Below, one piece after another: positions 1-7,582 of a DNA stretch of 9,732 nucleotides (the stretch's first letter is position 1; every line of letters starts with the position of its first letter). The stretch comes from Ramlibacter sp. (GTDB lineage: Bacteria > Pseudomonadota > Gammaproteobacteria > Burkholderiales > Burkholderiaceae_C). The translations under genes were made by a program, and so were the position numbers. The notes beneath the pieces were generated by a model. The model saw only the letters and a list, made by a program, of their open reading frames with translations. It made no database searches and was not told where the DNA came from. The stretch spans positions 1 to 9,732 of the forward strand of contig JANXVP010000413.1 in assembly GCA_025351615.1 (NCBI GenBank), in the 5' to 3' direction.

Positions 1-10
1 TCAACTCAGC

Positions 11-2002
11 TTATTTCCGGCTCTGGAATTCCATGGCTGCGTCGAACGCGTTCCCACCGTCCGGTACGGCAGCTTCGGCTGGCGATGGCGCCGCTGCACG
101 GCTGGACTGCGAGCGCTCGTCGGCCCTGGACTGCTGGAGCCCCTCCCCCGAGCCCGCGCTCAGGTCGATGTCGACCCCAAATCCGCTTAACCCCGGCGCT
201 ACATCGATGTCGCTCAGGCGATCGAGCGAGAGTTCGGGCGGCAAATCTTCGCTGCCGAAAGCCCATGGCAGGATGAAATGGTCATTCGGCAGATTGCTGT
301 CGCCCATCAACTGCAACCCAGCCGGCATGCCGGTCGTGTGAACAATCTCCTGCCCCAGGGAATACAGCCAGATGAGTTCCCGGTACCCGTCCAGGGACAG
401 CAGCTCGCGCGCGGCGGCGGGCCGCTTGAACAGCAAATCTTCGATCAGGTCCAGGCTGGACTGTGACGGCCACGACGCGGCAATCCTCGACACGGCGACC
501 GGGTAGGTCTCGAGTTCGCGCCGTTCATTGCTGAATTTGCTGAACGACAGGACGTCCATGCCGAAGGTCTGGCGAAACGTCGACTGCAAGTCTTCATACT
601 CGACCCGCCTGCCCAGCCCGTGGTAAATGTGGAACAGCTCCAGGAAAGCGAGCACCGGCTGCTCACGGGTTTCCTCGAGATAGCCGGACAGCACTGCCAC
701 AGCTTCATCGAACTGGCCGAGCGAAGCAAAGAACTCCGATTGTTGTTGGGCGCCGTGCAGGGCGTCGACCCTCGACCCTCGCGTGCTGTGCTCAGCCCGT
801 ACAGGGCCCTGCGTCGGCAGGACAGGGGGCAACGTGAACTCCAGCGGCACACCGGGCAGTGACTCCGTCGGCTTCTGCGGTGCCGGTATCGCCGGCTGCG
901 CCGCGGCTGCACGCTGAACCGTGGGGGCAGCAAGCTCTTCGACCGGCGCAGCAACCACAGCCGGGGCGGCCTCTGACTCCACTTGCACAACTGCATCACC
1001 ATGCGGTTCGACAGCCGGATACCAGCTTGCGTAGGGCGCCAGCGTCTCTGAGCGCCGTGAACGGTGCCAGAACACGGCAGCTCCCGCCCCTGCGAGCAGG
1101 GCAAAGCCCATGGCCAGCGCCAACTTGGTGTCATTCCGGCTCTGCGTCGCCTGCAGGGAACCCCGCGCTGAAGAGATCTCCAAACGATGGCGCGCCGCCA
1201 GACCCCGCAGCGAACTGACTTCACCTTCCAGCCCGCGAAGACGGTCCGCCGTTCGCAACAGGTCCTGCGGTTGCGCATTCAGGGCGCGCCACAATCCTGT
1301 TGCTGCCGCGCGGTGCGCAACGTCGGCTGAGGGCGTGGACCTGAGTTCGGTGGAAACACGCAACCACGGTGATCGGTCCGGGCCGGGCTCCCAGACTGCC
1401 AATTGCAGCTTGCCCGCCTGCGGCGCCTGCACAGTGGGCGCAAGCGCCACAACGCGGCGCTCCGGCGCCGGACGATCAGGCCTGACTGCGACCGGCTTGC
1501 GGGCTACCGGTGGCATGCGCATTCCCTGCGGCCGTGCGGCTGCTGGCCATGAGGCTTGCCTGGCGGCGGAATTGGCGATGGTCAGGGCCAGCGACGACGC
1601 GGCGCCGAGCAGGATTGGTTCCTGCCGGGGCGCTTCGGCAAAAAGAACGTAGCGCCGGGTCGACTGCCGGCCACAACCAGCTCGCAGGACCAGGGTGATC
1701 ACCGGTTCGTCCACCAGCGCCGGGGAGGAAATTCGGGCGACCTGGTGCGTGCCATCGGTCGAAACGATGACACGGACCTGGCTGTCGTCCACCGCTTTGT
1801 CTCCGTACAGCAGTTCGGCGTTCACACAGGCTGAGCGGCTTGCCTGCGCGACATCATCGAACTGGATCGGCGCACTCAATTCCAATGGCCGTCCGACAAC
1901 GGTCGCGCCACTGACGGCCCCTAGGGACAACGCTGAGGCAGCCCCGGTGCATCCGAGCAGCGTCACCGCACAAATGGAACGGATGGTAAGTTTTGGTTTC
2001 AT
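11..2002 (-). CDS. FimV-like single-pass membrane protein
   Basis: 663 residues. Architecture follows the FimV/HubP family of polar envelope scaffolds. Signal peptide 1-24 (cleavage after ASA), then a FimV N-terminal-type beta domain (about 25-125; start LSLGAVSGATVVGRPLELSA) with two cysteines, 59 and 110, that may pair. A Pro/Arg-rich linker (about 150-195) and a further periplasmic part lead to a short coiled coil (about 252-285), a transmembrane helix (293-312) and basic HRSRR, which places the C-terminus in the cytoplasm. The cytoplasmic part has an Ala/Pro/Glu-rich linker (about 338-400), a helical TPR-like region (about 415-550; FFASLGQFDEAVAVL) and an acidic tail (PWAFGSEDLPPELSLD, then Ser/Ala-rich). 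No LysM motif was recognised in the periplasmic part, unlike classical FimV. Start: ATG with GGAG seven bases upstream inside a hairpin. Its function here is inferred only: localisation or assembly of the glycan machine, or an unrelated type IV pilus/polarity role. Confidence 0.82.
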   Translation of the reverse strand: MKPKLTIRSICAVTLLGCTGAASALSLGAVSGATVVGRPLELSAPIQFDDVAQASRSACVNAELLYGDKAVDDSQVRVIVSTDGTHQVARISSPALVDEPVITLVLRAGCGRQSTRRYVLFAEAPRQEPILLGAASSLALTIANSAARQASWPAAARPQGMRMPPVARKPVAVRPDRPAPERRVVALAPTVQAPQAGKLQLAVWEPGPDRSPWLRVSTELRSTPSADVAHRAAATGLWRALNAQPQDLLRTADRLRGLEGEVSSLRGLAARHRLEISSARGSLQATQSRNDTKLALAMGFALLAGAGAAVFWHRSRRSETLAPYASWYPAVEPHGDAVVQVESEAAPAVVAAPVEELAAPTVQRAAAAQPAIPAPQKPTESLPGVPLEFTLPPVLPTQGPVRAEHSTRGSRVDALHGAQQQSEFFASLGQFDEAVAVLSGYLEETREQPVLAFLELFHIYHGLGRRVEYEDLQSTFRQTFGMDVLSFSKFSNERRELETYPVAVSRIAASWPSQSSLDLIEDLLFKRPAAARELLSLDGYRELIWLYSLGQEIVHTTGMPAGLQLMGDSNLPNDHFILPWAFGSEDLPPELSLDRLSDIDVAPGLSGFGVDIDLSAGSGEGLQQSRADERSQSSRAAAPSPAEAAVPDGGNAFDAAMEFQSRK

Positions 2003-2101
2003 AACGCAACTCCACTTTATGAAAGTTGCGTCTGTTTCCTGTCGGATGCCTTGTGTAGCTCATGTAGGACGACAACTACCCTGCGCAAGGTCGAGCACGA
2101 C
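2003..2101 (-). other. 99-base intergenic gap before the FimV-like gene
   Basis: This is the only sizeable non-coding gap in the window. Apart from the hairpin next to the start codon it holds CTACA at 2067-2063 and CTACA at 2058-2054 (minus strand), a direct repeat with nine-base phase. No clear sigma-70 or sigma-54 promoter and no rho-independent terminator can be pointed to. The FimV-like gene may be read through from the upstream operon or have its own weak or activator-dependent promoter. Confidence 0.4.
2004..2031 (-). promoter_or_regulatory. Inverted repeat / RNA hairpin over the ribosome site of the FimV-like gene
   Basis: Perfect 8-base arms ACGCAACT and AGTTGCGT with a 12-base spacer; the transcript arm ends one base before the ATG at 2002. 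The likely Shine-Dalgarno GGAG lies at the loop/stem border, seven bases before the ATG. It could be an RNA hairpin limiting translation of the FimV-like gene or a DNA operator. It lacks the U-tract of a terminator. Confidence 0.5.
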
Positions 2102-2947
2102 TCAACGCGACTTGCCGGCCCCCGCCTCGACGAGCTGGTCGACCAGTGCCGACGACACGTAGCGCGGCCCTTCGAACAGGTAGATCGGCAGTCCCGAATA
2201 GGTGGCGAGCTGCGGCCGCAATTCGTCGATGGTCGCCGGCCGGAAGCCTCCGCCCTGCTTGGGCCGGAAGGCCTCCGCAATGACACGGACCCGGCCCTTG
2301 CCGAGGCTGCGTTCGAGCACCGTCACGTAGTGGCGGGCAACCCAGGCGTCCCGCGCGTGAACGCCGACACCGTCCTGAAAGAAAACTCCCACGTCAGGCG
2401 GCAACCACCGCAACAGGCTGTCCGCAAGTTCCTGCGGGCCCACATTGGCGCTGTCGTAGACGCTGATCCACAAAGGCCGGGGCAGCTTGGCGAGCAGCGC
2501 AGTGAGCTGCGGTGCTTCGGTCCACGTGGGGTCGATTTCAACCGGAAAGTAATAGCCGACAACGTTCAGCGGCGTGGGCAACGCAGCCAGCCGGGCGGAT
2601 GTTTCCGCCAGTTGCGCAATGTCGGCACGCGCGTTCTTCTCGTCGAAGCGACCCGCCAGGCCCAGGATCACCTCCCGCGCCCAGGGCTCGGCCGCAATGC
2701 GCGGCCAATCGGGCGGCGTTCCAGCCGGCAAGCCGGTGTTGTCGCGAAAGGCGATGCCATCCACCACCGTCCACTGGATCAGCAACCGCCGTGCGCCGAG
2801 CCGGTCCCAATCGCCTTTGGGCACCGCGTTCTCGTTGTCGATCTGCCAGACCATGCCCTCGATCGGTGGCACCTGGACGGCGCAGCCCGGGAGCCACGCC
2901 AGACAGGCGAGCACAAAAGCGGCGCAGAGGCCTTTGCGTGGAGTCAT
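2102..2947 (-). CDS. Lipoprotein with glycoside-hydrolase-like TIM barrel (DUF4434-type)
   Basis: 281 residues. Lipoprotein signal with lipobox LPGC (19-22); the residue after Cys22 is Ala, not Asp, which favours the outer membrane, periplasmic side. The rest reads as eight beta strands alternating with helices: about 31-38, 54-61, 91-98, 129-137, 158-165, 186-192, 219-226 and 254-260, a (beta/alpha)8 barrel. Acidic residues sit at strand ends as in glycoside hydrolases: Glu137 or Asp139 (YYFPVEID), Asp164 (SVYDS), Asp192 (FFQDGVG), Glu225 (IAEAF), Glu259 (LFEGP). The FFQDGVG motif is typical of DUF4434 proteins, as I recall. It lies 25 bases after nfrA with a weak AGGCGG ribosome site, so it is probably co-transcribed. 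In the E. coli nfr locus the gene after nfrA is ybcH; same position, homology not checked. Inferred role: glycan trimming or binding in the periplasm, comparable in idea to PgaB or BcsZ. No activity is established. Confidence 0.8.
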   Translation of the reverse strand: MTPRKGLCAAFVLACLAWLPGCAVQVPPIEGMVWQIDNENAVPKGDWDRLGARRLLIQWTVVDGIAFRDNTGLPAGTPPDWPRIAAEPWAREVILGLAGRFDEKNARADIAQLAETSARLAALPTPLNVVGYYFPVEIDPTWTEAPQLTALLAKLPRPLWISVYDSANVGPQELADSLLRWLPPDVGVFFQDGVGVHARDAWVARHYVTVLERSLGKGRVRVIAEAFRPKQGGGFRPATIDELRPQLATYSGLPIYLFEGPRYVSSALVDQLVEAGAGKSR

Positions 2948-2972
2948 GGAAGCCGCCTGATCGTCTCGTGCG

Positions 2973-5432
2973 TCAGTAGGAAATCAGCGAAGTCAGGAAC
3001 AGGCCCTTCGCACGCTCATCGCCGGACAGATGGAACCGGTACTGCAGCGAAAAGTCGACGTAAGACCGGGGCGCCGCGTACTTGTCCTCCCTGAACCAGT
3101 GGCGCAGGCTCACGCCTGGTCCCGCGCCCACCGACAGCTTGTCCACCAGCCGCGAGTTGTACTCGGCAGCGGCGACGGCATGTGGGAAGACGACAGTTTT
3201 ACCGTCGCCAGCCATCCGGAAGCTCTTGCCGACCTGCGCGCTAGCCAGTCCGTAGGTCTGCGGGTTATGCATGTAATGCCCCACCTCAGCGGCCACCCGG
3301 GTGGTCCACCAGTCGGAAACGTCGACCCGCAAATCAGTGCCCAGATCGAGTGAATAGGCCGCCTGCGCAAGCCAGTCGTCTTCGGCGCCCTTGGTGAACA
3401 CACGGCTGAGCGACAGCACGGCGTTGTGTGTGCTGAAAGGCTTCCAGCGAATGCCCAATGCGGTCTGCAGGCTGTCGCCGCCGGTTGCCCCGCCGACCTG
3501 GATGTACAGGGTTTCGAAACCTCGCGCGAACACCTCGACGTAACGGCCGTTGCGGTAGCCGAACGGCCGCCAGTACGCTTCGACACCCAGCTGCGCGGTC
3601 TTGTTGCCGACGATGCCGGGTGTAGCGCCAAAACCGGACACCAGACCGCTGCCTCCGCCCCTGTAAATCAGGGACGCGATCACACCGCCCTCGCGTGTGA
3701 TGTCAGCAACGGCGCGGCGGGTGTTGAACAGCATCTGCGGCTCGAGCCGCAGCTTGAGCGAATCGGCCGCGTCGATCGTGCGCTTGAAATACTCCACCGC
3801 CTCGCTGTCACGGCCAGCGCGCAGCGCGGTATAGGCCGAATCCTGCAATGAGGTTTCCGGGAGCTTGCCCGCGGCGTCGGCCCTGGCGAAGGATTCGCGC
3901 GCCGCCGCGTCGTCGCCGATGCGAGCTGCAAGATAGGCCAGGTCGAGATCGCTGGCGTTGCGCAGTTCTCCACCGGCCTGCAGCTGGGCGAAACGACTGC
4001 GCGCCTCGCTCTTGCGCCCCAGGTCGGCGAGCGCGCCGATCTCGGCGGCCGGCGCGAGCTGCCCGGTGGCGAGGGCGGCGCTGAAGTCTTCATTGGCACC
4101 GGCGTCGTTTCCAAGCCGCTTGCGGATGGAGCCGCGCCGTGCAAGCACCGCCCCGTCACCCGGCTCCAGCGCGAGTGCCGCGGTCGCAGCCTGCTCGGCG
4201 TCCGCCAGCCGTCCCGCTCCGAGCTGTGCGTCGACAAGAAGCAGCTGGTAGTCGCGGTTGCCGGGCGATATTGCAACCGCCTGCGCCGCCTTGTCCGCCG
4301 CCTGGGCATAGTCATGCGCCTCGAGGGCGCGGTACGCGGCAACTGCAGTGTCATAGGCCGGATCGCGAGGCGGTTGCCCAGGCAGCAGCGCGCATGTCGA
4401 AACCGATTCGGCTGCACCGCAGTCCAGGCCCGGCGGCGGGAAGCTGATGCTGGTGAGTGTCGCCGGCTGCGCGGAAACGCGGATCGACAGCCGGTTCGCG
4501 GCAGCCCGGCGCTGAGCCGCCTCTGGGTCCGATTCCGGAAGTCCCTGGAGGATCGCGATCGCGCGTTGCGGGTCGCGCGCCGCCAAGGCGGAATCGGCTG
4601 CAATCATGCGCAGGTTGCGCTGCGCAACTGCATTGATTCCCTTTTGCTGCAGGGCCCGGTCGAGGTCCGCTCTCGCATCGTCCCAGCGTCCCTGCCGCTG
4701 GCGCGCGTAGGCGCGCAGGGCCAGCGGAACGGCGCTGTCGGGCAACAAGGCGGTCGCCTCACTCGCGAGTTTTTCGGCCTCGGCGAACTGTTCGTCCCGC
4801 AGCAGCGTGTCAATCAGGATCAGCCGGTAAGCGGCATTGTCAGGCGCGTAGCCCACAGCCGCCCGCGCCGAAGCCTTGGCTGCCTGAATGTTTCCCGCCT
4901 CCAGTGCGCGGTACATCGCTGCGCCTGCAGCCTGCGCCATGCCGCGGCGGATTGTGTCGCGCTGTGCGCGCAGTCCGGCATCGTTGCCGAAAGCCTGCAG
5001 GCCCTGGTCCAGCGCCTGCTCCGCCTCCGGAAGCCGGTTGGCGGCGATCAGCGAATTGCCCAGCAGCTGCCAGTAGGCGCGGTTTGCCGGTGCGAGCCGC
5101 GTCGCCTCCTGCGCGTGGGTCACGGCAGCAGCGTAATCACGCCGGTCGTAGGCCTTGTAGGCCGCGTCGGCGGCGAGGTAGGCAGGATCGCTTGCCGCGC
5201 CCGCAGGCGCAACCGGCCGCACAATGCGCGGCGGCCGAGTATTGTGCGCCGCCGCGCGACGAGGCCTCGCCTGCCGCGTGATGACAGGGCTGCCGGCTGT
5301 TGACTGCTGGTCGACAGCCGTAGCGCCGGAAGCCGCCGGACCCTGGAATTGCGCCATGACCGAGGTCATCGCGAGCGCCAGGGCGCTCGCCAGCAAAACG
5401 GAAGAAGTCACCCGGATATTTTTCTTCATCAT
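2973..5432 (-). CDS. nfrA: NfrA-like outer-membrane TPR protein (phage N4 adsorption protein A family)
   Basis: 819 residues. Predicted exported polysaccharide-export protein, the outer-membrane partner of NfrB; in E. coli NfrA is needed for phage N4 adsorption. Signal peptide about 1-27 (KK, hydrophobic stretch, cleavage after VMA). A Pro/Arg-rich linker reaches to about 78. TPR units fill about 82-320 and 357-565, separated by a segment with two cysteines (338 and 347) that may form a disulfide. From about 585 to the end is a beta-rich part with repeated aromatic strands (VEAYWRPFG, VEVFARGF, LGIRWKPF, SLQYRFHL), matching the NfrA C-terminal domain, and the last residues LTSLISY resemble an outer-membrane-barrel end strand. 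It is shorter than E. coli NfrA (about 990 from memory). Start: ATGATGAAG; the first ATG overlaps the NfrB stop (ATGA) and a weak GAGGCGG lies upstream. Either of the two adjacent ATGs is possible. Confidence 0.9.
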   Translation of the reverse strand: MMKKNIRVTSSVLLASALALAMTSVMAQFQGPAASGATAVDQQSTAGSPVITRQARPRRAAAHNTRPPRIVRPVAPAGAASDPAYLAADAAYKAYDRRDYAAAVTHAQEATRLAPANRAYWQLLGNSLIAANRLPEAEQALDQGLQAFGNDAGLRAQRDTIRRGMAQAAGAAMYRALEAGNIQAAKASARAAVGYAPDNAAYRLILIDTLLRDEQFAEAEKLASEATALLPDSAVPLALRAYARQRQGRWDDARADLDRALQQKGINAVAQRNLRMIAADSALAARDPQRAIAILQGLPESDPEAAQRRAAANRLSIRVSAQPATLTSISFPPPGLDCGAAESVSTCALLPGQPPRDPAYDTAVAAYRALEAHDYAQAADKAAQAVAISPGNRDYQLLLVDAQLGAGRLADAEQAATAALALEPGDGAVLARRGSIRKRLGNDAGANEDFSAALATGQLAPAAEIGALADLGRKSEARSRFAQLQAGGELRNASDLDLAYLAARIGDDAAARESFARADAAGKLPETSLQDSAYTALRAGRDSEAVEYFKRTIDAADSLKLRLEPQMLFNTRRAVADITREGGVIASLIYRGGGSGLVSGFGATPGIVGNKTAQLGVEAYWRPFGYRNGRYVEVFARGFETLYIQVGGATGGDSLQTALGIRWKPFSTHNAVLSLSRVFTKGAEDDWLAQAAYSLDLGTDLRVDVSDWWTTRVAAEVGHYMHNPQTYGLASAQVGKSFRMAGDGKTVVFPHAVAAAEYNSRLVDKLSVGAGPGVSLRHWFREDKYAAPRSYVDFSLQYRFHLSGDERAKGLFLTSLISY
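4119..4364 (-). repeat. NfrA internal repeat unit, copy 2
   Basis: Encodes residues 357-438, starting DPAYDTAVAAY, and shares the DPAY opening, the DYA.A.. turn and RL..AEQA with copy 1. It opens the second TPR block, just after the Cys338/Cys347 spacer, so the TPR part seems built by duplication of a larger module. Confidence 0.65.
4944..5189 (-). repeat. NfrA internal repeat unit, copy 1
   Basis: Encodes residues 82-163, starting DPAYLAADAAY. It aligns without gaps to residues 357-438 (copy 2); by hand count about 30 of 82 residues are identical. Each unit is about two TPRs followed by a basic helix. Residues about 171-255 look like a further, more diverged copy. Confidence 0.65.
5429..5432 (-). 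other. ATGA stop/start overlap joining nfrB and nfrA
   Basis: The TGA of nfrB (5431-5429) shares bases with the first ATG of nfrA (5432-5430). This four-base overlap is a classic sign of translational coupling and fits a fixed ratio of synthase to export protein. Confidence 0.85.
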
Positions 5433-7555
5433 GATTGCGTCGCCGCCTCAGCAAAGAACTTCCGCTGTTCCTGAACGACCTGTTCCACGACATCGCGCGG
5501 AATCACGCGCCGTTCGACCAGGTAGTCACCGATCCGGCCGTGTTTGTCAGGCCGGTAATCCCGCATTGCCGAATCGAACACCTCTTTTCGCAACAGGCCG
5601 CGTTCGATGAGCATGTCGCCGAGCAAGGGGCCGCTGGGAACGCTTTGCGCTGCGCCCACCTGCCCGCTGCCTTCCCGCAACAGGCGCAGTGCCACCGCGA
5701 TTTCTCCCTCGCGGGCGATCCGCTGCAGCGGCTGCATCTGCAAATGCCCGGCCAGCTCAGCGACGGCTTCCGGCGACAGGGGACTGGCAACGGCGACCAC
5801 CGCCCCGCCGGCCTTGTTCAACCCCAGGGGAATGGCGCGGTGCCGGACAGCCAGGTCGACCGGCAGCATGGAGGCGTTGGTGCGGACCAGGTCGGCTGTC
5901 AGATTCACACGTGGCAGGTCCGCCTGGTAGGCGATCGCTTCGGCCAGTGTCTCCTCGTCCAGCCAGCCGTTGGAAACCAGCACCCGACCGAGCGGCGTTT
6001 GGGTGCTCGCCTGCTGTTCGAGAGCCCTCGCCAGCGTCCCTTCGTCCACCGCCTGCCAGGATTGCAGCAACTCGCCCAGGCGTTGCCGCTTGCGGGCCAG
6101 CTGGGCGCCCGTGGGGAATTCGTGCATGGTCTTGTCCCACACCAGCTTCTTGCCGCGAAACAGGTACGACAGGAACAAGCGCCATGCCCGTGCCACCGCC
6201 ATGCAGTTGACAAAGTTGCCGATCACCATGCGCGGCAACGCCATCAGCCCATGCTCCCAGCCGTAGAGCACGGTGGTGAAGTAAACGCGGTGCGCAGCCC
6301 GGATTGCGAGGAAGAAGGCGTTGACGTAGATCAGGGTTCGCCAGAACGAATGCTCGCCAAACATCGACGGGTAGTAGGCATCCCACCAGCCCGTCGACAG
6401 TCCGACGTGAAAGACGATGAACTGCAGCACGAGAATGTACGCAAAGATGCTGACGAACGATGTCACCACGCCCTTGCGATCGTGCATCAGCAGGTACCGC
6501 GCCGCCAGCGAGCCTTGCCACTTGATCTGCTCCCAGCTTTGCAATCCGATGCCCAGCACCCAGCGCGATTTCTGCCGGTAGGCCAGGCGGAAGTTGTCCG
6601 GGAAATATTCGCGTACGCACAACGGCATCTCGACCTTCAGCTCGCGCGCCTTGGTCTTCGAGCCCCAGGAGCTGCGTCGCACGCGGAACGTCACCGGAAA
6701 CACCCCGAAAATCGACTCCATGCCAAGACGCGCCAGCCGCATTCCGACGTCATAGTCCTCCGTCAGGCTTTCGATGTTGAACGGCTTGTTATGCGTCGCC
6801 CCGATCAGGTTGATCAGCGCTTTGCGCGAGAAGCAGGTTCCGACGCCCGCGGACGGGACCATGCCTGAAACGCTCTCGCGGACCACCATCTCCTTGGCAT
6901 GGCTCTCCGCGAATTCGTCCATGTAGGTGCCGGCGACCAGCTCGTACCACTCGCGCTCCAGCGAAGCCACCGGTAGCTGGATCATGTCCTTGCGTGGCAG
7001 CAGGTAGTTGAAAAATTTCAGCTCCATCGGATGCAGCACGTCCTCGCTGTCGTGCAGCACCACGCCGGCGAATTCGGTTCCCGACTCGCGTTCGTAGTTG
7101 AAGATGTCTTCGACGACGAAGTTGAGGCAATCCGCCTTCGAGGTCGGCCCCGGGTGGGGCACCTCGACCCGCCGGACCTGGCGATAGCGCTTTCGCATGC
7201 GCTCGACTTCCTCGATCGTCGCCGGATCGTTGACGTAGGTGCCGACGAAGACGATGTAGTTCTGGTAGTCGAGCACCTCCACCATGTTCTGCACCATGGC
7301 GGCGATCACGTCGTGTTCCTTCCAGGCAGGAATCATGATGGCCAGGGGCTGCTCGCCTCGCTCCAGCAGTTGCGCGGCGGTCAGCTTCGAATATTTGCGC
7401 CGTTGCGACGTGACATACCGGTAGCCCCTGCGTCCCCAGTACCAGATGTCGATAAACAGGTCATCCAGCGACGAAACGAAGATGACGATCGCAACGACAG
7501 CCGCAAGGAACTCCAGGCCGGCATAGTAGTCGGCAATGAGCAGGTCCCAGGTCAT
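5429..7555 (-). CDS. nfrB: NfrB-like inner-membrane glycosyltransferase (GT2) with MshEN c-di-GMP-binding region
   Basis: 708 residues. Predicted processive glycosyltransferase that builds an exopolysaccharide from a nucleotide sugar on the cytoplasmic face of the inner membrane. An N-terminal transmembrane helix (about 10-29) precedes the NfrB-type segment SSLDDLFID (28-36). The GT2 core shows PAWKE (76-80), the metal/nucleotide motif DSED (169-172), TED (265-267, catalytic base position) and QKSRW (328-332, the QxxRW motif of processive synthases). Hydrophobic segments follow at about 362-385, 405-425 and 437-463. Residues about 490-697 are a GspE/MshE N-terminal-type region with LG..L half-motifs at 492-515, 521-544, 645-668 and 674-697, the pattern known to bind cyclic-di-GMP. 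E. coli NfrB, of similar length from memory, has the same fusion and makes the phage N4 receptor glycan. Start ATG has AAGGA six bases upstream. The stop overlaps the next gene's start by four bases, indicating translational coupling. The sugar substrate cannot be read from sequence. Confidence 0.92.
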   Translation of the reverse strand: MTWDLLIADYYAGLEFLAAVVAIVIFVSSLDDLFIDIWYWGRRGYRYVTSQRRKYSKLTAAQLLERGEQPLAIMIPAWKEHDVIAAMVQNMVEVLDYQNYIVFVGTYVNDPATIEEVERMRKRYRQVRRVEVPHPGPTSKADCLNFVVEDIFNYERESGTEFAGVVLHDSEDVLHPMELKFFNYLLPRKDMIQLPVASLEREWYELVAGTYMDEFAESHAKEMVVRESVSGMVPSAGVGTCFSRKALINLIGATHNKPFNIESLTEDYDVGMRLARLGMESIFGVFPVTFRVRRSSWGSKTKARELKVEMPLCVREYFPDNFRLAYRQKSRWVLGIGLQSWEQIKWQGSLAARYLLMHDRKGVVTSFVSIFAYILVLQFIVFHVGLSTGWWDAYYPSMFGEHSFWRTLIYVNAFFLAIRAAHRVYFTTVLYGWEHGLMALPRMVIGNFVNCMAVARAWRLFLSYLFRGKKLVWDKTMHEFPTGAQLARKRQRLGELLQSWQAVDEGTLARALEQQASTQTPLGRVLVSNGWLDEETLAEAIAYQADLPRVNLTADLVRTNASMLPVDLAVRHRAIPLGLNKAGGAVVAVASPLSPEAVAELAGHLQMQPLQRIAREGEIAVALRLLREGSGQVGAAQSVPSGPLLGDMLIERGLLRKEVFDSAMRDYRPDKHGRIGDYLVERRVIPRDVVEQVVQEQRKFFAEAATQS
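5465..6088 (-). other. MshEN-type region within NfrB
   Basis: Encodes NfrB residues about 490-697. A first tandem pair of half-motifs (RLGELL..., 492-515; PLGRVL..., 521-544) is separated by about five residues, as in the cyclic-di-GMP-binding MshEN domain of MshE. A mixed alpha/beta part (about 546-635, with AIPL and VAVASP) follows, as in GspE N-terminal domains. A second, more degenerate pair (LLGDMLIERG..., 645-668; RIGDYLVERR..., 674-697) closes the protein. Confidence 0.75.
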
Positions 7556-7561
7556 GGCGCA

Positions 7562-7566
7562 TCCTT
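7562..7566 (-). promoter_or_regulatory. Ribosome binding site of nfrB
   Basis: AAGGA on the minus strand, six bases before the ATG at 7555, supports this start over the out-of-frame ATG that overlaps the site. It falls inside the 27-base gap after the BcsB-like gene, which has room for no other element. Confidence 0.7.
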
Positions 7567-7582
7567 AGGTCGGCATCCGGCT

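Noticed and set aside
2004..2031. Rho-independent terminator after the lipoprotein gene
   Set aside because: The hairpin has no following U-tract and runs straight into a start codon, so it does not look like a terminator.
2051..3094. Plus-strand open frame (347 codons) opposite the lipoprotein gene
   Set aside because: It is antisense to a gene with a clear lipobox and barrel pattern, and its composition is Arg/Pro/Gln-rich without recognisable features.
4314..5303. Plus-strand open frame (329 codons) opposite nfrA
   Set aside because: The Arg-rich translation is typical of a GC-rich shadow, and the minus-strand gene explains the region fully.
5435..6868. Long plus-strand open frame (477 codons) opposite nfrB
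   Set aside because: It mirrors the codon structure of a well-supported gene in GC-rich DNA, and its translation is low-complexity with many His, Arg and Gln residues and no domain.
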